From DASXKD01 sp963734725 (GTDB lineage Bacteria; Actinomycetota; Actinomycetes; Streptosporangiales; Streptosporangiaceae), in NCBI GenBank assembly GCA_963734725.1, contig CAVTIX010000010.1, positions 1 to 64,000 on the forward strand: 64,000 nucleotides of DNA, read 5' to 3'. A model generated the notes under the pieces. That model did no database searches and was not told where the DNA came from. It worked only from the letters and a program-made list of their open reading frames with translations. A program made the translations under genes and the position numbers. This document shows, piece by piece, positions 44,491-52,755 of the stretch; within the stretch, counting starts at the first letter, position 1, and each line of letters starts with the position of its first letter.

Positions 44491-45302
44491 GACGGTCCTT
44501 CCTGCACGGGCCAGGAGCGGGCGGGCCGCCCGCTGCCAGCCTCGCCGGCGGCGGCCGCGTGGCCGGGGAGGGGGACGGGACTGGTGTCGGCGATGATGTG
44601 CCCGTCGCGCATCTCGATGTGCCGCCGCGCCCGGGCGGCGACCATGTGGTTGTGGGTGATGATGACGACCGTCGTCCCTTGCTGGTTGAGTTCTTCCAGC
44701 AGGGCCAGGATTGAGGCCCCGGTGGCCGAGTCCAGGTTCCCGGTCGGCTCGTCGGCCAGCAGCACCGGCGGACGGCCGGCGATCGCCCGGGCGATCGCGA
44801 CCCGCTGCCGCTCACCCCCCGACAGCTGGGTCGGCCGGGCCCCGGCCCGGTGCCCCAGCCCGACGACGGCCAAGGCGTAAGCTGCCAGCCGCCGCCGCTC
44901 GGCGCGGTGGATCCCGGCATACAACAGCCCGTCGGCCACGTTGCCCAGCGCGCTTTGGTGCTCGGCGAGGAAGAACTGCTGGAACACGAACCCGATCCGG
45001 GACGCCCGCAGCGCCGCCAGCTCCCGGTCCCGCATCCGGGCCACGTCAATCCCGGTGACGCGCACCGTCCCGGCAGTCGGCTTGTCCAGGGTGCCCATCA
45101 GGTGCAGCAGCGTGGACTTGCCCGACCCCGACGGGCCGGCCACCGCCACCAGCTCCCCGGCGGCCACCGCCAGGCTCGCCTGATCCAGCGCCCGCACCGG
45201 CGGCGGCCCCGGGTACACCTTCGACACCCCGTCCAGCTCCAGCACCGGCACCCCGCCCCCACCCGCGTCGCCGCGGGCCAGGGCTGCCCCCGCGGTGGTC
45301 AC
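44487..45302 (-). CDS. MacB/LolD-type ABC ATPase
   Basis: Encodes 271 aa. Walker A GPSGSGKST, the Q-loop in IGFVFQQFFLAEHQSAL, signature QLSGGERQRVAIARA, Walker B VLLADEPTGNLDS and H-loop VIITHNHMVAARA are all intact. The LolD-like hallmarks (DEPTGNLD) fit a MacB-type export or signalling transporter. Overlaps by 4 bp with both the membrane-fusion gene upstream and the permease downstream, so all are translated together. Confidence 0.92.
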   Translation of the reverse strand: MTTAGAALARGDAGGGGVPVLELDGVSKVYPGPPPVRALDQASLAVAAGELVAVAGPSGSGKSTLLHLMGTLDKPTAGTVRVTGIDVARMRDRELAALRASRIGFVFQQFFLAEHQSALGNVADGLLYAGIHRAERRRLAAYALAVVGLGHRAGARPTQLSGGERQRVAIARAIAGRPPVLLADEPTGNLDSATGASILALLEELNQQGTTVVIITHNHMVAARARRHIEMRDGHIIADTSPVPLPGHAAAAGEAGSGRPARSWPVQEGPS

Positions 45303-46462
45303 GACGGCGCCACCACAACGCGCTGTCCGGGGGTTAGCGCCCCGGTCACCTGCACAAGCCCGGAGGCGTCGTCGAAGATCCCGGGCGTCACCGGTACCCA
45401 GCGCCGCGCGTTCCCCAGGCCGGCGACCTCCACGACGTACCTCCCCGTCGACTGGGCCACCAGCGCCGTCACCGGCACCACGAGCGTGCCACGCGCGGTG
45501 GCGGTGGTGATGTTCACTGTCACCGGCGCCTGGTCCAAGGTTCCCGCCGCCTGCGGATCGGTCAGCTTCACCTGCACCGGGATCGTCGTGGTCGGGCTTC
45601 CTCCCGACCCGGACGTGGTCGCCACCTTGCCCACCGAGGACACCGTGCCCGGCGTCGTCGTCCCGTCGGGCAGCGTGACGGCCACCTTATCCCCGGCCTT
45701 CACCTCGTTTTGCTGGGAGACATCCAGCGGGACCGTCACCACGTGCCGGTCCGACGTCGCCGCCAGCACCGGGCCGTTCGCCGGACCGCCCAGGCTCCCG
45801 GTCACCTGGCTGACCCGCAGCGCCTGCGGCTCGAACACCACCTGCCCCAGCGGCAGCGACCCCGACGGGGAGGAGACCCCCAGCGCTGACTGCAGCTTTT
45901 CCACCCCGGCCGCCGTCGCCGAGGAGAAGTAATCCCAGCCCAGCGCGGAGATGTCCGCGTTATCCGCGTCCCCCAGAGCCACCAGGTCATGGTTCAGCTG
46001 GGACACGTCCGCGCCGGTCACCCCCTCGCCCAGGGGCCGCCAGTCCGGAACGCTGCCGTACAGCAGCACCACCGGGGATCCGTTATCGGTCTTGTACAGC
46101 GCATGCCCCTGCCGGATCACCTGCCCGGCCGGCGGCAGCCAGGTCAGCGTCCCGCCGCCCTGCCCCCGCACCGAGTAAGACCCGGCATACCCCAGCGTCG
46201 CGGTCACCGGCGTGGTTGCCGCGATATCCTGCCGGGTCACCGCCGCCGTCGCCGGCGGCGGCGCCGCCTGCTGCCCGGCCCCGGATGAGGCGGCCGGGGA
46301 GAACGCCCCGACCCGCCACGCCGACACCACCCCCGCCGCCACCACGGCCACGATGCCCAGGGCCGCCCAGCGGCGACGGCCGCGCGATCCCCTTACCTCC
46401 CCGGCCGCCAGGACCTCCGCCTGCTGCCCGGCCTCCCGGCCGCGCGGAACCGTCTTACTCAC
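45299..46462 (-). CDS. HlyD-like membrane-fusion/adaptor protein
   Basis: Encodes 387 aa. One membrane anchor (RRWAALGIVAVVAAGVVSAW) is followed by an extracytoplasmic part with a lipoyl-type opening (VTRQDIAATTPVTATLGYAG). Next comes an embedded peptidoglycan-binding-like segment (GADVSQLNHDLVALGDADNA and ATAAGVEKLQSALGVSSPSG), as is usual in the Gram-positive members of this family. A barrel domain closes the protein (VPLDVSQQNEVKAGDKVAVT, RRWVPVTPGIFDDASGLVQV and ALTPGQRVVVAPS). It probably couples the MacB-like permease to the cell wall. Second gene of the operon after a lipoprotein. Confidence 0.9.
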   Translation of the reverse strand: MSKTVPRGREAGQQAEVLAAGEVRGSRGRRRWAALGIVAVVAAGVVSAWRVGAFSPAASSGAGQQAAPPPATAAVTRQDIAATTPVTATLGYAGSYSVRGQGGGTLTWLPPAGQVIRQGHALYKTDNGSPVVLLYGSVPDWRPLGEGVTGADVSQLNHDLVALGDADNADISALGWDYFSSATAAGVEKLQSALGVSSPSGSLPLGQVVFEPQALRVSQVTGSLGGPANGPVLAATSDRHVVTVPLDVSQQNEVKAGDKVAVTLPDGTTTPGTVSSVGKVATTSGSGGSPTTTIPVQVKLTDPQAAGTLDQAPVTVNITTATARGTLVVPVTALVAQSTGRYVVEVAGLGNARRWVPVTPGIFDDASGLVQVTGALTPGQRVVVAPS

Positions 46463-46542
46463 TATCCATCTCCGTCCCTTCCGCTTCCGCTATGGGCGGC
46501 CCGTAGGGCAGCGGCGAGTGGCGCGTGTGCGTTTGGAGAACT

Positions 46543-47184
46543 TCAACTGTTTGGCGGCTCCCCGTAACCGTGGCACCCTCCATCTTCGCCAATACCATTA
46601 CAGAGTTGAATTGTGGTTGGGCTCGTAGTGGATTGGACCAGCAGGTGCGTGCATGCGTCGGCCGTGTTACTGATTCGCGGCGAATCCGGGTTAATACCGG
46701 GTATGTTGAAAACAGGCTGCCCATTGCTATCAGTGCTGGGGTCGGGCCAGTTCGGCACCCCGTGGGAGCGGATGCACCGGGCGAAATTCACCATGCCGGT
46801 CATAATCTGCGGTACCTGGGCCTGGGCCGGCTGGAGCAGGTGTGCGCAGGCTCTCTGGACCACCTGGAACTGGGAACTGCTAACCCCGGCTTGCTGCGGG
46901 GTGACCTTAGGCGCCCCTCCCCTGCGGGTGGGATCGGGGAAGGCCGGCACGCCGTGCGAACGCATGCAGTGGGAGAAGGCGACCGTCTTGGAGTTCGCTG
47001 CCTGGGAGCTGACTGGCCCTCCCGCATTCGATGAGCCGCCGGAACCGGTGGATGACGGGCCGCCGCCGCATGCCGCCGCTAGCAAGACCAGGGCGGCCGT
47101 GGCGATGATGGCGGCCGCGGTTCGCGCTGCGGGCGGCGGTGCCCGCCGTGGTCGGCGCATGACGCGGGTGCTGTGGTTCATCAT
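46543..47184 (-). CDS. lipoprotein with duplicated CxRSHGVPxxPDP motif
   Basis: Encodes 213 aa with a lipoprotein signal peptide (RTAAAIIATAALVLLAAAC, lipobox LAAAC). After a Ser/Gly linker a motif appears twice: FSHCMRSHGVPAFPDP and FARCIRSHGVPNWPDP, about 60 residues apart. Each is followed by a helix with another Cys (VVQRACAHLL, ADACTHLL). The pattern implies two disulfide-linked repeats. Such lipoproteins are regularly found next to HlyD-MacB operons in actinobacteria, so it is probably an accessory or substrate-binding part of the efflux system. ATG 47184 or a later Met starts the signal peptide. Divergent from the third two-component system. Confidence 0.8.
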   Translation of the reverse strand: MMNHSTRVMRRPRRAPPPAARTAAAIIATAALVLLAAACGGGPSSTGSGGSSNAGGPVSSQAANSKTVAFSHCMRSHGVPAFPDPTRRGGAPKVTPQQAGVSSSQFQVVQRACAHLLQPAQAQVPQIMTGMVNFARCIRSHGVPNWPDPSTDSNGQPVFNIPGINPDSPRISNTADACTHLLVQSTTSPTTIQLCNGIGEDGGCHGYGEPPNS

Positions 47185-47361
47185 GCCTTCCTCAGGGCTG
47201 GATGATCGTGCTGGCCACCAGCGGCGGCGTCCGGCCGGGACGGCGCGCTGCCCGGGGAGAAGTGCCGTTCGCCGAGACCGGGTGAGGCGCCGCGGGCCAT
47301 CGCCCCTCGGGGATCGCGGCATCGGGTTGGCTTCATGCCGCAATTCATACGCCCGGGCGGG

Positions 47362-47398
47362 TGACATCAGCGCTACATGCGATGTTGCACGGATGTCA
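47362..47398. promoter_or_regulatory. inverted repeat in the divergent promoter region
   Basis: TGACATC (47362-47368) and GATGTCA (47392-47398) form a spaced dyad 25 bp before the response regulator's ATG, with related GATGT half-sites between them. It may be the binding site of the regulator that follows; short arms make this uncertain. Confidence 0.3.
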
Positions 47399-47422
47399 TC
47401 CCGGCCGGCGCATGATGGTCAG

Positions 47423-48067
47423 ATGCGGGTGCTGGTGGCCGAGGACCATGCCACGCTGGCCCGGCGGATCGCTCAAGGGCTGAGTCAGGCCGGGATGGCC
47501 GTGGACGCCGTGCATGACGGCGCGGCGGCGCTGGACGCCGCCGCGCAGGCGGACTATGACGTGATCGTGCTCGACCGCGACCTGCCGGTCGTGCACGGTG
47601 ACCGGGTGTGCCGCACCCTGGCCGGCTGCGGCCCGCGGATCCTCATGCTCACCGCCGCCGCCGGCGTCGATGACCGGGTCGACGGGCTGGAACTGGGCGC
47701 AGATGACTACCTGCCCAAGCCGTTCGCGTTCGCCGAGCTCGTCGCCCGGGTGCGGGCGCTGTCGCGCCGCGCGCCATCGGTGCCGCCCGTGCTGCGCCGC
47801 GGGGACCTGGCCGTGGACCTTGCCCGGCACCGCGCCAGCCGCGGCGGCCGCCCGCTGTCGTTGACCCGTAAGGAGTTCGGGCTCCTGGAGATGCTGCTGG
47901 CCGCCGACGGCACCCTGGTCAGCGCGGAAGACCTGCTCGAGCACGTGTGGGACGCCCATGCCGACCCGTTCAGCAACATCGTCTCGGTGACGATGGCCCG
48001 GCTGCGGCGCAAACTCGGCGACCCGCCGCTGATCGAGACGGTGGTGGGCAAGGGGTACCGGATGTGA
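47423..48067 (+). CDS. OmpR-family response regulator
   Basis: Encodes 214 aa. Receiver motifs: VAEDHATLARRIAQGL, phospho-Asp in VIVLDRDLPVVHGD, Thr in ILMLTAAAGVDD, Lys in YLPKPFAFAEL. DNA-binding winged helix: RPLSLTRKEFGLLEMLLAAD, GTLVSAEDLLEHVWDAHADP and VSVTMARLRRKLGD. ATG 47423 begins the receiver exactly. It overlaps the kinase by 4 bp (GTGA) and is divergent from the efflux operon, its likely target. Confidence 0.92.
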   Translation: MRVLVAEDHATLARRIAQGLSQAGMAVDAVHDGAAALDAAAQADYDVIVLDRDLPVVHGDRVCRTLAGCGPRILMLTAAAGVDDRVDGLELGADDYLPKPFAFAELVARVRALSRRAPSVPPVLRRGDLAVDLARHRASRGGRPLSLTRKEFGLLEMLLAADGTLVSAEDLLEHVWDAHADPFSNIVSVTMARLRRKLGDPPLIETVVGKGYRM

Positions 48068-49299
48068 GCCGCCCGCGGCTGACCGTCCGGGCACGGCTGA
48101 CCCTGCTGTATACCGGCCTGTTCGCCGTGTGCGGGGCGATCGTCGTGGCGGTCAGCTACACCCTGGTGGCGCGGCTGCGGGCGCAGGGCCAAGGGAATGG
48201 CCAGCAGCCTTCTGCCAGTGACCTGGCCAGGTTCGCGGCGCGGTGCCGGTCCGAGGAACTGAGCGCCCATCCCAACGCGCGCGTCCTTGTCAAGTGCGCC
48301 GCGTACTTCCAGCAGCAGGGCGCGCAGGGCCAGCGTGACCTCACCCTGTCGCACCTGCTGCAGTACTCGCTGATCACGGTTGCGGCGGTCATCGCCCTCG
48401 CCGCGGTCCTTGGCTGGATCTTCTCCGGGCGGGCGTTGCGCCCGGTGCATCAGATCACGACGGCCGCCCGCGCCGCGTCCGAACGCAACCTGTCCGCGCG
48501 GGTCGCGCCGACAGGTCCCCGCGACGAGCTCCGCGAACTGGCCGAGACGTTCGACGAGATGCTCGGCCGGCTCCAGGCCGCATTCGAGGGCCAGCAGCGG
48601 TTCATCGCCAACGCCTCCCACGAACTGCGCACCCCCCTCGCCGTCATGCGCGCCACCGTCGACGTCGTGCTGGGCAACCCCGATGCCACGCCCGGCGACC
48701 TGCGCGCCATGGCAGCCGACATCCGCGCCGCGGTCGATCACGCCGAGCACCTCATCGGCGCGCTGCTCCTCCTCGCGCGCAACGAGCGCGGGCTCACCGT
48801 CCGCGAGGAGACCGACCTGGCCACGGCCACCGAAGACGTCCTCGACACCGCCGGCTTGGGCGGCCGGCGGGTGCACGCCACGCTGGAGCCCGCCGTCATC
48901 TCCGGCGATCCGGTGCTGGCCGAACGCCTCATCGCGAACCTGGTCGACAACGCGGCCCGGTACAACCACGCCGGCGGCGACATCTGGATCAGCACCCGCA
49001 CCATGGCGGGCAGCACCCGGCTGACCGTGGCCAACACCGGCCCGGTCATCAGCGAGGCGGACGCCGGCCGCATCTTCCAGCCGTTCCAGCGGCTCAGCGA
49101 CCGCACCTCCCACGACGGCTTCGGGCTCGGCCTGGCCATCGTCGCGTCCATCGCCGCGATCCACGGCGGCGCCGCCACCGCCCGCCCGCGCGACCACGGC
49201 GGCCTGACCGTCACGGTCACGATCCCCTCGGCCGGCACCCCGGCCCAGGGCACCGGCATTCAGGCAGCCGAACGACCAGGTGTTCCACGCCCAGGCTGA
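48064..49299 (+). CDS. OmpR-type sensor histidine kinase
   Basis: Encodes 411 aa. Membrane helix 1 is LLYTGLFAVCGAIVVAVSYT; a short extracellular sensor of about 75 residues has two Cys (RCRSEE, VKCAAYF). Helix 2 is LITVAAVIALAAVLGWIFSG. Then HAMP (RALRPVHQITTAARAASERN), HisKA with FIANASHELRTPLAVMRATV, and HATPase_c with LIANLVDNAARYNHAGG, VANTGPVISEA, FQPFQRLSDR and GFGLGLAIVASI. The Cys pair could sense redox or form a disulfide. GTG 48064 overlaps the regulator's stop. Confidence 0.92.
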   Translation: MSRPRLTVRARLTLLYTGLFAVCGAIVVAVSYTLVARLRAQGQGNGQQPSASDLARFAARCRSEELSAHPNARVLVKCAAYFQQQGAQGQRDLTLSHLLQYSLITVAAVIALAAVLGWIFSGRALRPVHQITTAARAASERNLSARVAPTGPRDELRELAETFDEMLGRLQAAFEGQQRFIANASHELRTPLAVMRATVDVVLGNPDATPGDLRAMAADIRAAVDHAEHLIGALLLLARNERGLTVREETDLATATEDVLDTAGLGGRRVHATLEPAVISGDPVLAERLIANLVDNAARYNHAGGDIWISTRTMAGSTRLTVANTGPVISEADAGRIFQPFQRLSDRTSHDGFGLGLAIVASIAAIHGGAATARPRDHGGLTVTVTIPSAGTPAQGTGIQAAERPGVPRPG

Positions 49300-49967
49300 C
49301 GCTCACCCGTTTCACGGCCGCTGCCCGTCCTGCGGCCGTAAAGGCTAACCGGAACAACCAGCAGGCATGCTCTCTACCCGCTCACCAAGCTTCCACGATC
49401 GCAAGAATGCGGCAGCGCCTGATGCGTGGAAACCCACCGGCTCGAGCACCCGGACGGCCGGACCACTACGGCCCCGTGCACAGCAGCAGGGACATGCAAC
49501 ATAACGCCCATTCCCGCGCGAAGCCGATACCCAGGCCGAAGATCAGCTGACCGCTCATAACGGCGGTTACACGCGCGGCTGGCAGGGGTGATGCGGTCGC
49601 AGCCTGTTATCGGCCTTGGTCAAATCGCCTTGTGTAGGGGTGCGGCACTGCCACGGGTCGGCCCTTCTGGCAGGCAGGCCTAGCGCAGGATTGCTGGGGG
49701 CACGTCCTTGGCAGCCATGGGACTGTGTCCGTGGGTCACCGCGTAACTGCAGCGCAAGTGCCAAGAGCAACGGTCTGCCGTCACCGAACGGCTCGGAGAC
49801 CGTGAATGCGAGCTGCCGCTGGGCAGGGGAACCCGCGGATCAGGCGGTGGAATCCGGGCACGTATCGGACACCAGGTCTGGGACAGCTTTGCGTTGCCGC
49901 AGGTCACAGGCCTGGCGCTTATTCGGCTCAAGATTGTCAAAGTGTTCGATTTTATGCCTCTGAACAG
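49300..49967. other. 670 bp without a supported gene
   Basis: Between the kinase and the tRNA gene. No gene supported, and no intact integrase or att duplication of the tRNA 3' end is seen. Confidence 0.35.
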
Positions 49968-50039
49968 TGCCCCCGGCAGGATTCGAACCTGCGCACGCGG
50001 CTCCGGAGGCCGTTGCTCTCTCCCCTGAGCTACGGGGGC
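49968..50039 (-). tRNA. tRNA-Arg (anticodon CCG)
   Basis: On the minus strand a complete cloverleaf can be drawn: acceptor GCCCCCG with CGGGGGC, D stem GCTC/GAGC, anticodon loop CTCCGGA with anticodon CCG (reads CGG, a preferred Arg codon at high GC), T arm GCAGG-TTCGAAT-CCTGC, discriminator A. The CCA end is not encoded, which is normal in actinobacteria. The first pair of the anticodon stem is A/C. Confidence 0.93.
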
Positions 50040-50195
50040 TCAGGACTCCGCAAGGTTACCAGTCCGGCCGTGCCTGTCGCGCAGCCAGCGGGCGGCATGG
50101 CTGCCGTCCAGACAATTGCCGCTTTCGCCCGGTCACCACCGAGCGTACATCCACGTTTCCGGCGCGGGCGGTCGCGAGCACGGCCGCCGAGACGC

Positions 50196-50201
50196 TACCC
50201 T
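50196..50201 (+). promoter_or_regulatory. -10 box of an apparent leaderless transcript
   Basis: TACCCT ends 7 nt before the GTG of the response regulator and no Shine-Dalgarno sequence is present, the usual arrangement of leaderless actinobacterial mRNAs. Confidence 0.5.
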
Positions 50202-50208
50202 CGCGCCC

Positions 50209-50607
50209 GTGGCGCAGGGACTGGGACGCGTGCTCGTGGTGGACGACGATGAGGTGATCCGTCAGCTCATCGCCGTCAACCTCACCCTGGAGGGGTTCGA
50301 CGTCGCGACCGCGGTGGACGGCCAGGACTGCCTGGACAAGGTGACAGCGATCGACCCCGACGTGATCACCCTCGACATCATGATGCCGAGGCTGGACGGC
50401 TGGATGACCGCCAGCCTGCTCCGGCGCAACCCGCAGACCAGCGCCATCAAGGTCGTGCTTATCACCGCGCGCGCCCAGGAAGACGACAAGGTGCGCGGCA
50501 AGCAGATCGGCGTGGACGCCTACCTGACCAAGCCGTTCGACCCTTCGGAGATGATCCGCGTGGTCAGGGAGCTGGCCGGCCACCCGCCGGTTGCCGACGT
50601 CGGCTAA
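50209..50607 (+). CDS. single-domain (CheY-like) response regulator
   Basis: Encodes 132 aa, a receiver domain only: RVLVVDDDEVIRQLIAVNLT, phospho-Asp in VITLDIMMPRLDGW, Thr in VLITARAQEDDK, Lys in AYLTKPFDPSEM. No output domain and no kinase gene nearby. Conserved single-domain receivers next to the nrtL/lysA block are seen in actinomycetes, where the phosphodonor is unknown. GTG 50209 is used since it follows a TACCCT -10 box at leaderless spacing. Convergent with the Erm-like gene. Confidence 0.85.
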   Translation: MAQGLGRVLVVDDDEVIRQLIAVNLTLEGFDVATAVDGQDCLDKVTAIDPDVITLDIMMPRLDGWMTASLLRRNPQTSAIKVVLITARAQEDDKVRGKQIGVDAYLTKPFDPSEMIRVVRELAGHPPVADVG

Positions 50608-50625
50608 CCTGCGAACCCGCTAATC

Positions 50626-50665
50626 CCGGCGACACCGGCTAGCCCGCTAACCTCGGCGTCGCCGG
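50626..50665. terminator. possible bidirectional terminator
   Basis: CCGGCGAC (50626-50633) and GTCGCCGG (50658-50665) form a perfect 8-bp stem between the convergent regulator and methyltransferase genes, with TTTGC following on the plus strand. The loop is long (24 nt) and the arm overlaps the end of the methyltransferase gene, so this is tentative. Confidence 0.35.
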
Positions 50666-51480
50666 TTTGCCCCGGTGCCAGCCGGGCGCGGGCTACCCAC
50701 GGCGCCACGGCCGCCGCCGGCCGCGCGGAATAGGCCCGCCCACTGGTGCACGTCGAGCTGGGACGGCAGCGCGTCGGCGCCGAAACCCAGTTCTCCTGCC
50801 AGGCCCGTGAACCGGGTCCGGGGGATGGCGCGCGCCAGCGCGCTCGCCACGGTCGGGCGCGCGCCCTCGAACGCCGCCGTGACGAAACCCGTGTAATCCC
50901 GCCGCAACCCCGGGTCCACCAGCGGGGAATCACGGCGCGCGACGATGAGCACCGCCGCGTCCACCCGTGGCCTCGGGCGGAACGCCGTCGCCGGGATCCG
51001 TGCTCCCGTGCCGAACTCGAACCATGGTTCCCAGCACGCGTTGAGCAGCGTCCCGCGTCCTCGCGCCCCCCGCTTGCGGGCCACCTCGGCCTGGACGATC
51101 ATGTCCGCGCGGGCCAGGCCGTCTTCGTCCAGCAGGCGGCGCAGGATTTGCGTGGTGATCCCGAACGGAATGTTGGCTACCACGCGAAACGGTTCGGCCG
51201 GCAACGGCATCACCAGCACGTCAGCTTCCACCACAGTGACTGACGGCCAGGTGGCGAACTTGGTCCGTAGCCGCGCAGCCAGCGCCGGGTCCCGCTCGAT
51301 TGCTTGGACCCGGGTGCCCCGGCGCAGCAGCGCGGTGCTGATCAGGCCGTTTCCCGCGCCGATGTCGAGCACCAAGTCCCCGCGCCCCACCTCGGCGCCG
51401 TCCACCAGCGCATCGATCGCGCGGTGGTCGACGAGGAAGTTCTGGCTAAGAACCCGGCGCCGGACAGCTCTGTCAGGCAT
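50647..51480 (-). CDS. Erm-like 23S rRNA adenine N6-methyltransferase
   Basis: Encodes 277 aa. RRRVLSQNFLVDHRAIDALV is the Erm/KsgA opening; SAM motif I is VLDIGAGNGLISTALL, motif II VQAIERDPALA, and motif IV is NIPFGITTQILRRLL. The N-I-P-F/Y form with this context favours Erm over KsgA, which normally has N-L-P-Y-N. Erm enzymes methylate A2058 of 23S rRNA and give macrolide-lincosamide-streptogramin B resistance. The C-terminal third (RIPATAFRPRPRVDAAVLIV to LPSQLDVHQWAGLF) fits. A Gly/Arg-rich tail is typical of actinomycete Erm proteins. ATG 51480 lies 7 nt after a TACGCT box (minus strand), so the mRNA may be leaderless. Confidence 0.82.
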   Translation of the reverse strand: MPDRAVRRRVLSQNFLVDHRAIDALVDGAEVGRGDLVLDIGAGNGLISTALLRRGTRVQAIERDPALAARLRTKFATWPSVTVVEADVLVMPLPAEPFRVVANIPFGITTQILRRLLDEDGLARADMIVQAEVARKRGARGRGTLLNACWEPWFEFGTGARIPATAFRPRPRVDAAVLIVARRDSPLVDPGLRRDYTGFVTAAFEGARPTVASALARAIPRTRFTGLAGELGFGADALPSQLDVHQWAGLFRAAGGGRGAVGSPRPAGTGANRRRRG

Positions 51481-51487
51481 TCACCCG

Positions 51488-51517
51488 AGCGTAGCCCCTG
51501 CGCGGAACAGCTAGCCT
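51488..51517. promoter_or_regulatory. divergent leaderless promoter pair for the erm-like gene and nrtL
   Basis: TACGCT on the minus strand (plus coordinates 51488-51493) lies 7 nt before the methyltransferase ATG. TAGCCT on the plus strand (51512-51517) lies 6 nt before the nrtL GTG. The two start codons are only 43 bp apart, so the promoters overlap and their -35 regions fall on or beyond each other's -10. Confidence 0.5.
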
Positions 51518-51523
51518 GCAACG

Positions 51524-52572
51524 GTGCTCACCAGGGACCTGGACCGGCTGCTCGCGGTGGAGATCAGCGCCCTGCGGCCGTCGCCGCCCGCGATCACCAC
51601 GGCGGGGACATGGGCGCCCGCCCCGCCCGGCAGCGCGCCCGCGCCCGGCACGTACGCCACGCCCATCGCGTTCCGCCTGGCGGACAGCCACCCGGTGGGG
51701 CCGCTGCGGATCGCGATGACGCTCGCGGCCGCGCTCCGCCGCGCCGACTGGGTCTGCGCCGCGACCGTGACCGGCGGCTACGTGACCGTCACCGTCACCC
51801 CGGATGCGCTCGCCGCCCTCGCCCCAAGGATCACCGCGGCCGGCGCCGCGTGCGCCCGCAGCACCGCGCTGGCCGGCACGGCGGTCCCCGCTCCGCCAGC
51901 CCCGGATCTCGCCGCGGCGACTAGCTGGGCGGACGCGCGGCGACGTCTCGCCGCGTTCCTGACGGGCCGGCTGGCCGAGGTGGCCGGCGCCCGTATCTTC
52001 CCGTCCGAGCCGGCAGAACGAGAGGCCGTCCTGGCCCGCCGTCCCGGCCCGGCAACGGGACCCGTGGCGGCCGCCATCGAGTTCGCCGGGCCGGCGCGAT
52101 CCGCTACGCGCTCGCCCGGCTGCCGCCCGGCGCCCCGGCCGAGGTGGACCCCTGCTGCGCGGCGGCGCAGCACCTCGGCGTGCCCGCCTATGCTGTGCGG
52201 TACGCACATGCGCACGCCGTGTCTACCCTGCGCCAGGCCGCTGACCTCGGGCTGAGCCTGGGGGAGGCGGCGGAGTTCCAGCAACGCCTGCTCGCGCACC
52301 CCAGCGAGCAGGCGTTGCTCGACGAACTGTCCTGGCTCGCCGAACGCGTCGCCGGGGCGGCCCGGAGAGCCAGGCCGGACGTGTTCCCGCGCTACCTGGA
52401 ACGGCTGGCCGGTGCGTACTTTGACTGCCAGGAGCAGCGTCCGGCGGCGCGGCCGGGCATGACGGCGGGCGGCCCGGGAACCATCGCCCGCCTCTGGCTG
52501 GCCGCCGCCACGGCGACCGCGCTGCGAGCAGGCTTGGACCTGCTCGGCGTGGACGCCCCGGACCGGCTGTGA
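51524..52572 (+). CDS. nrtL: ArgS-related anticodon-binding protein (NrtL-like), frameshifted
   Basis: Resembles an arginyl-tRNA synthetase that has lost its catalytic HIGH/KMSKS core. An N-terminal Arg-tRNA-synthetase-like segment (GPLRIAMTLAAALRRADWVC and TVTGGYVTVTVTPDALAALA) is followed by a DALR-type anticodon-binding domain (YAVRYAHAHAVSTLRQAADL, ERLAGAYFDCQEQRPA and TARLW-like IARLWLAAATATALRAGLDL). Proteins of this kind precede lysA in streptomycetes under the name NrtL. A base is missing near 52090-52095 in a G run, so the two halves are in different frames; corrected length is about 349 aa. The consistent end DLLGVDAPDRL suggests the gene is really intact. Probably leaderless. Confidence 0.75.
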
Positions 52573-52690
52573 CCCGGGAGGAGGGCGGTCAACTGTAGCG
52601 CCGGCGGGGCCTGGCACGCCGCAGGCGCCGGGGCGGAACGCCGCCTAAGGCGCCCAGGCGCCGTTGCGGTGTCCCCGGCGCTGAGGACCG

Positions 52691-52740
52691 CCTCCCGAAG
52701 CCAGAGAGGCCCCCCAGGGCCGAACGCCCGCGAGGGAGGC
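52691..52740 (+). promoter_or_regulatory. lysA leader with CCTCCCG / GCGAGGGAGG pairing
   Basis: CCTCCCG (52691-52697) can pair with the GGGAGG of CCCGCGAGGGAGGC (52727-52740), 16 nt before the lysA ATG. A separate AGGAG (52747-52751) serves as ribosome-binding site. The same two blocks occur before hom and thrC. Confidence 0.5.
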
Positions 52741-52755
52741 AGGAATAGGAGAAAC

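Noticed and set aside
46613..47422. Extension of the response regulator at 47423 to an upstream start at 46613
   Set aside because: The extra 270 codons are the antisense of the lipoprotein gene and its promoter region; the receiver domain starts exactly at 47423.
49968..50039. tRNA-Arg as an integration site of a mobile element
   Set aside because: No integrase gene and no repeated 3' tRNA segment are found on either side within the window.
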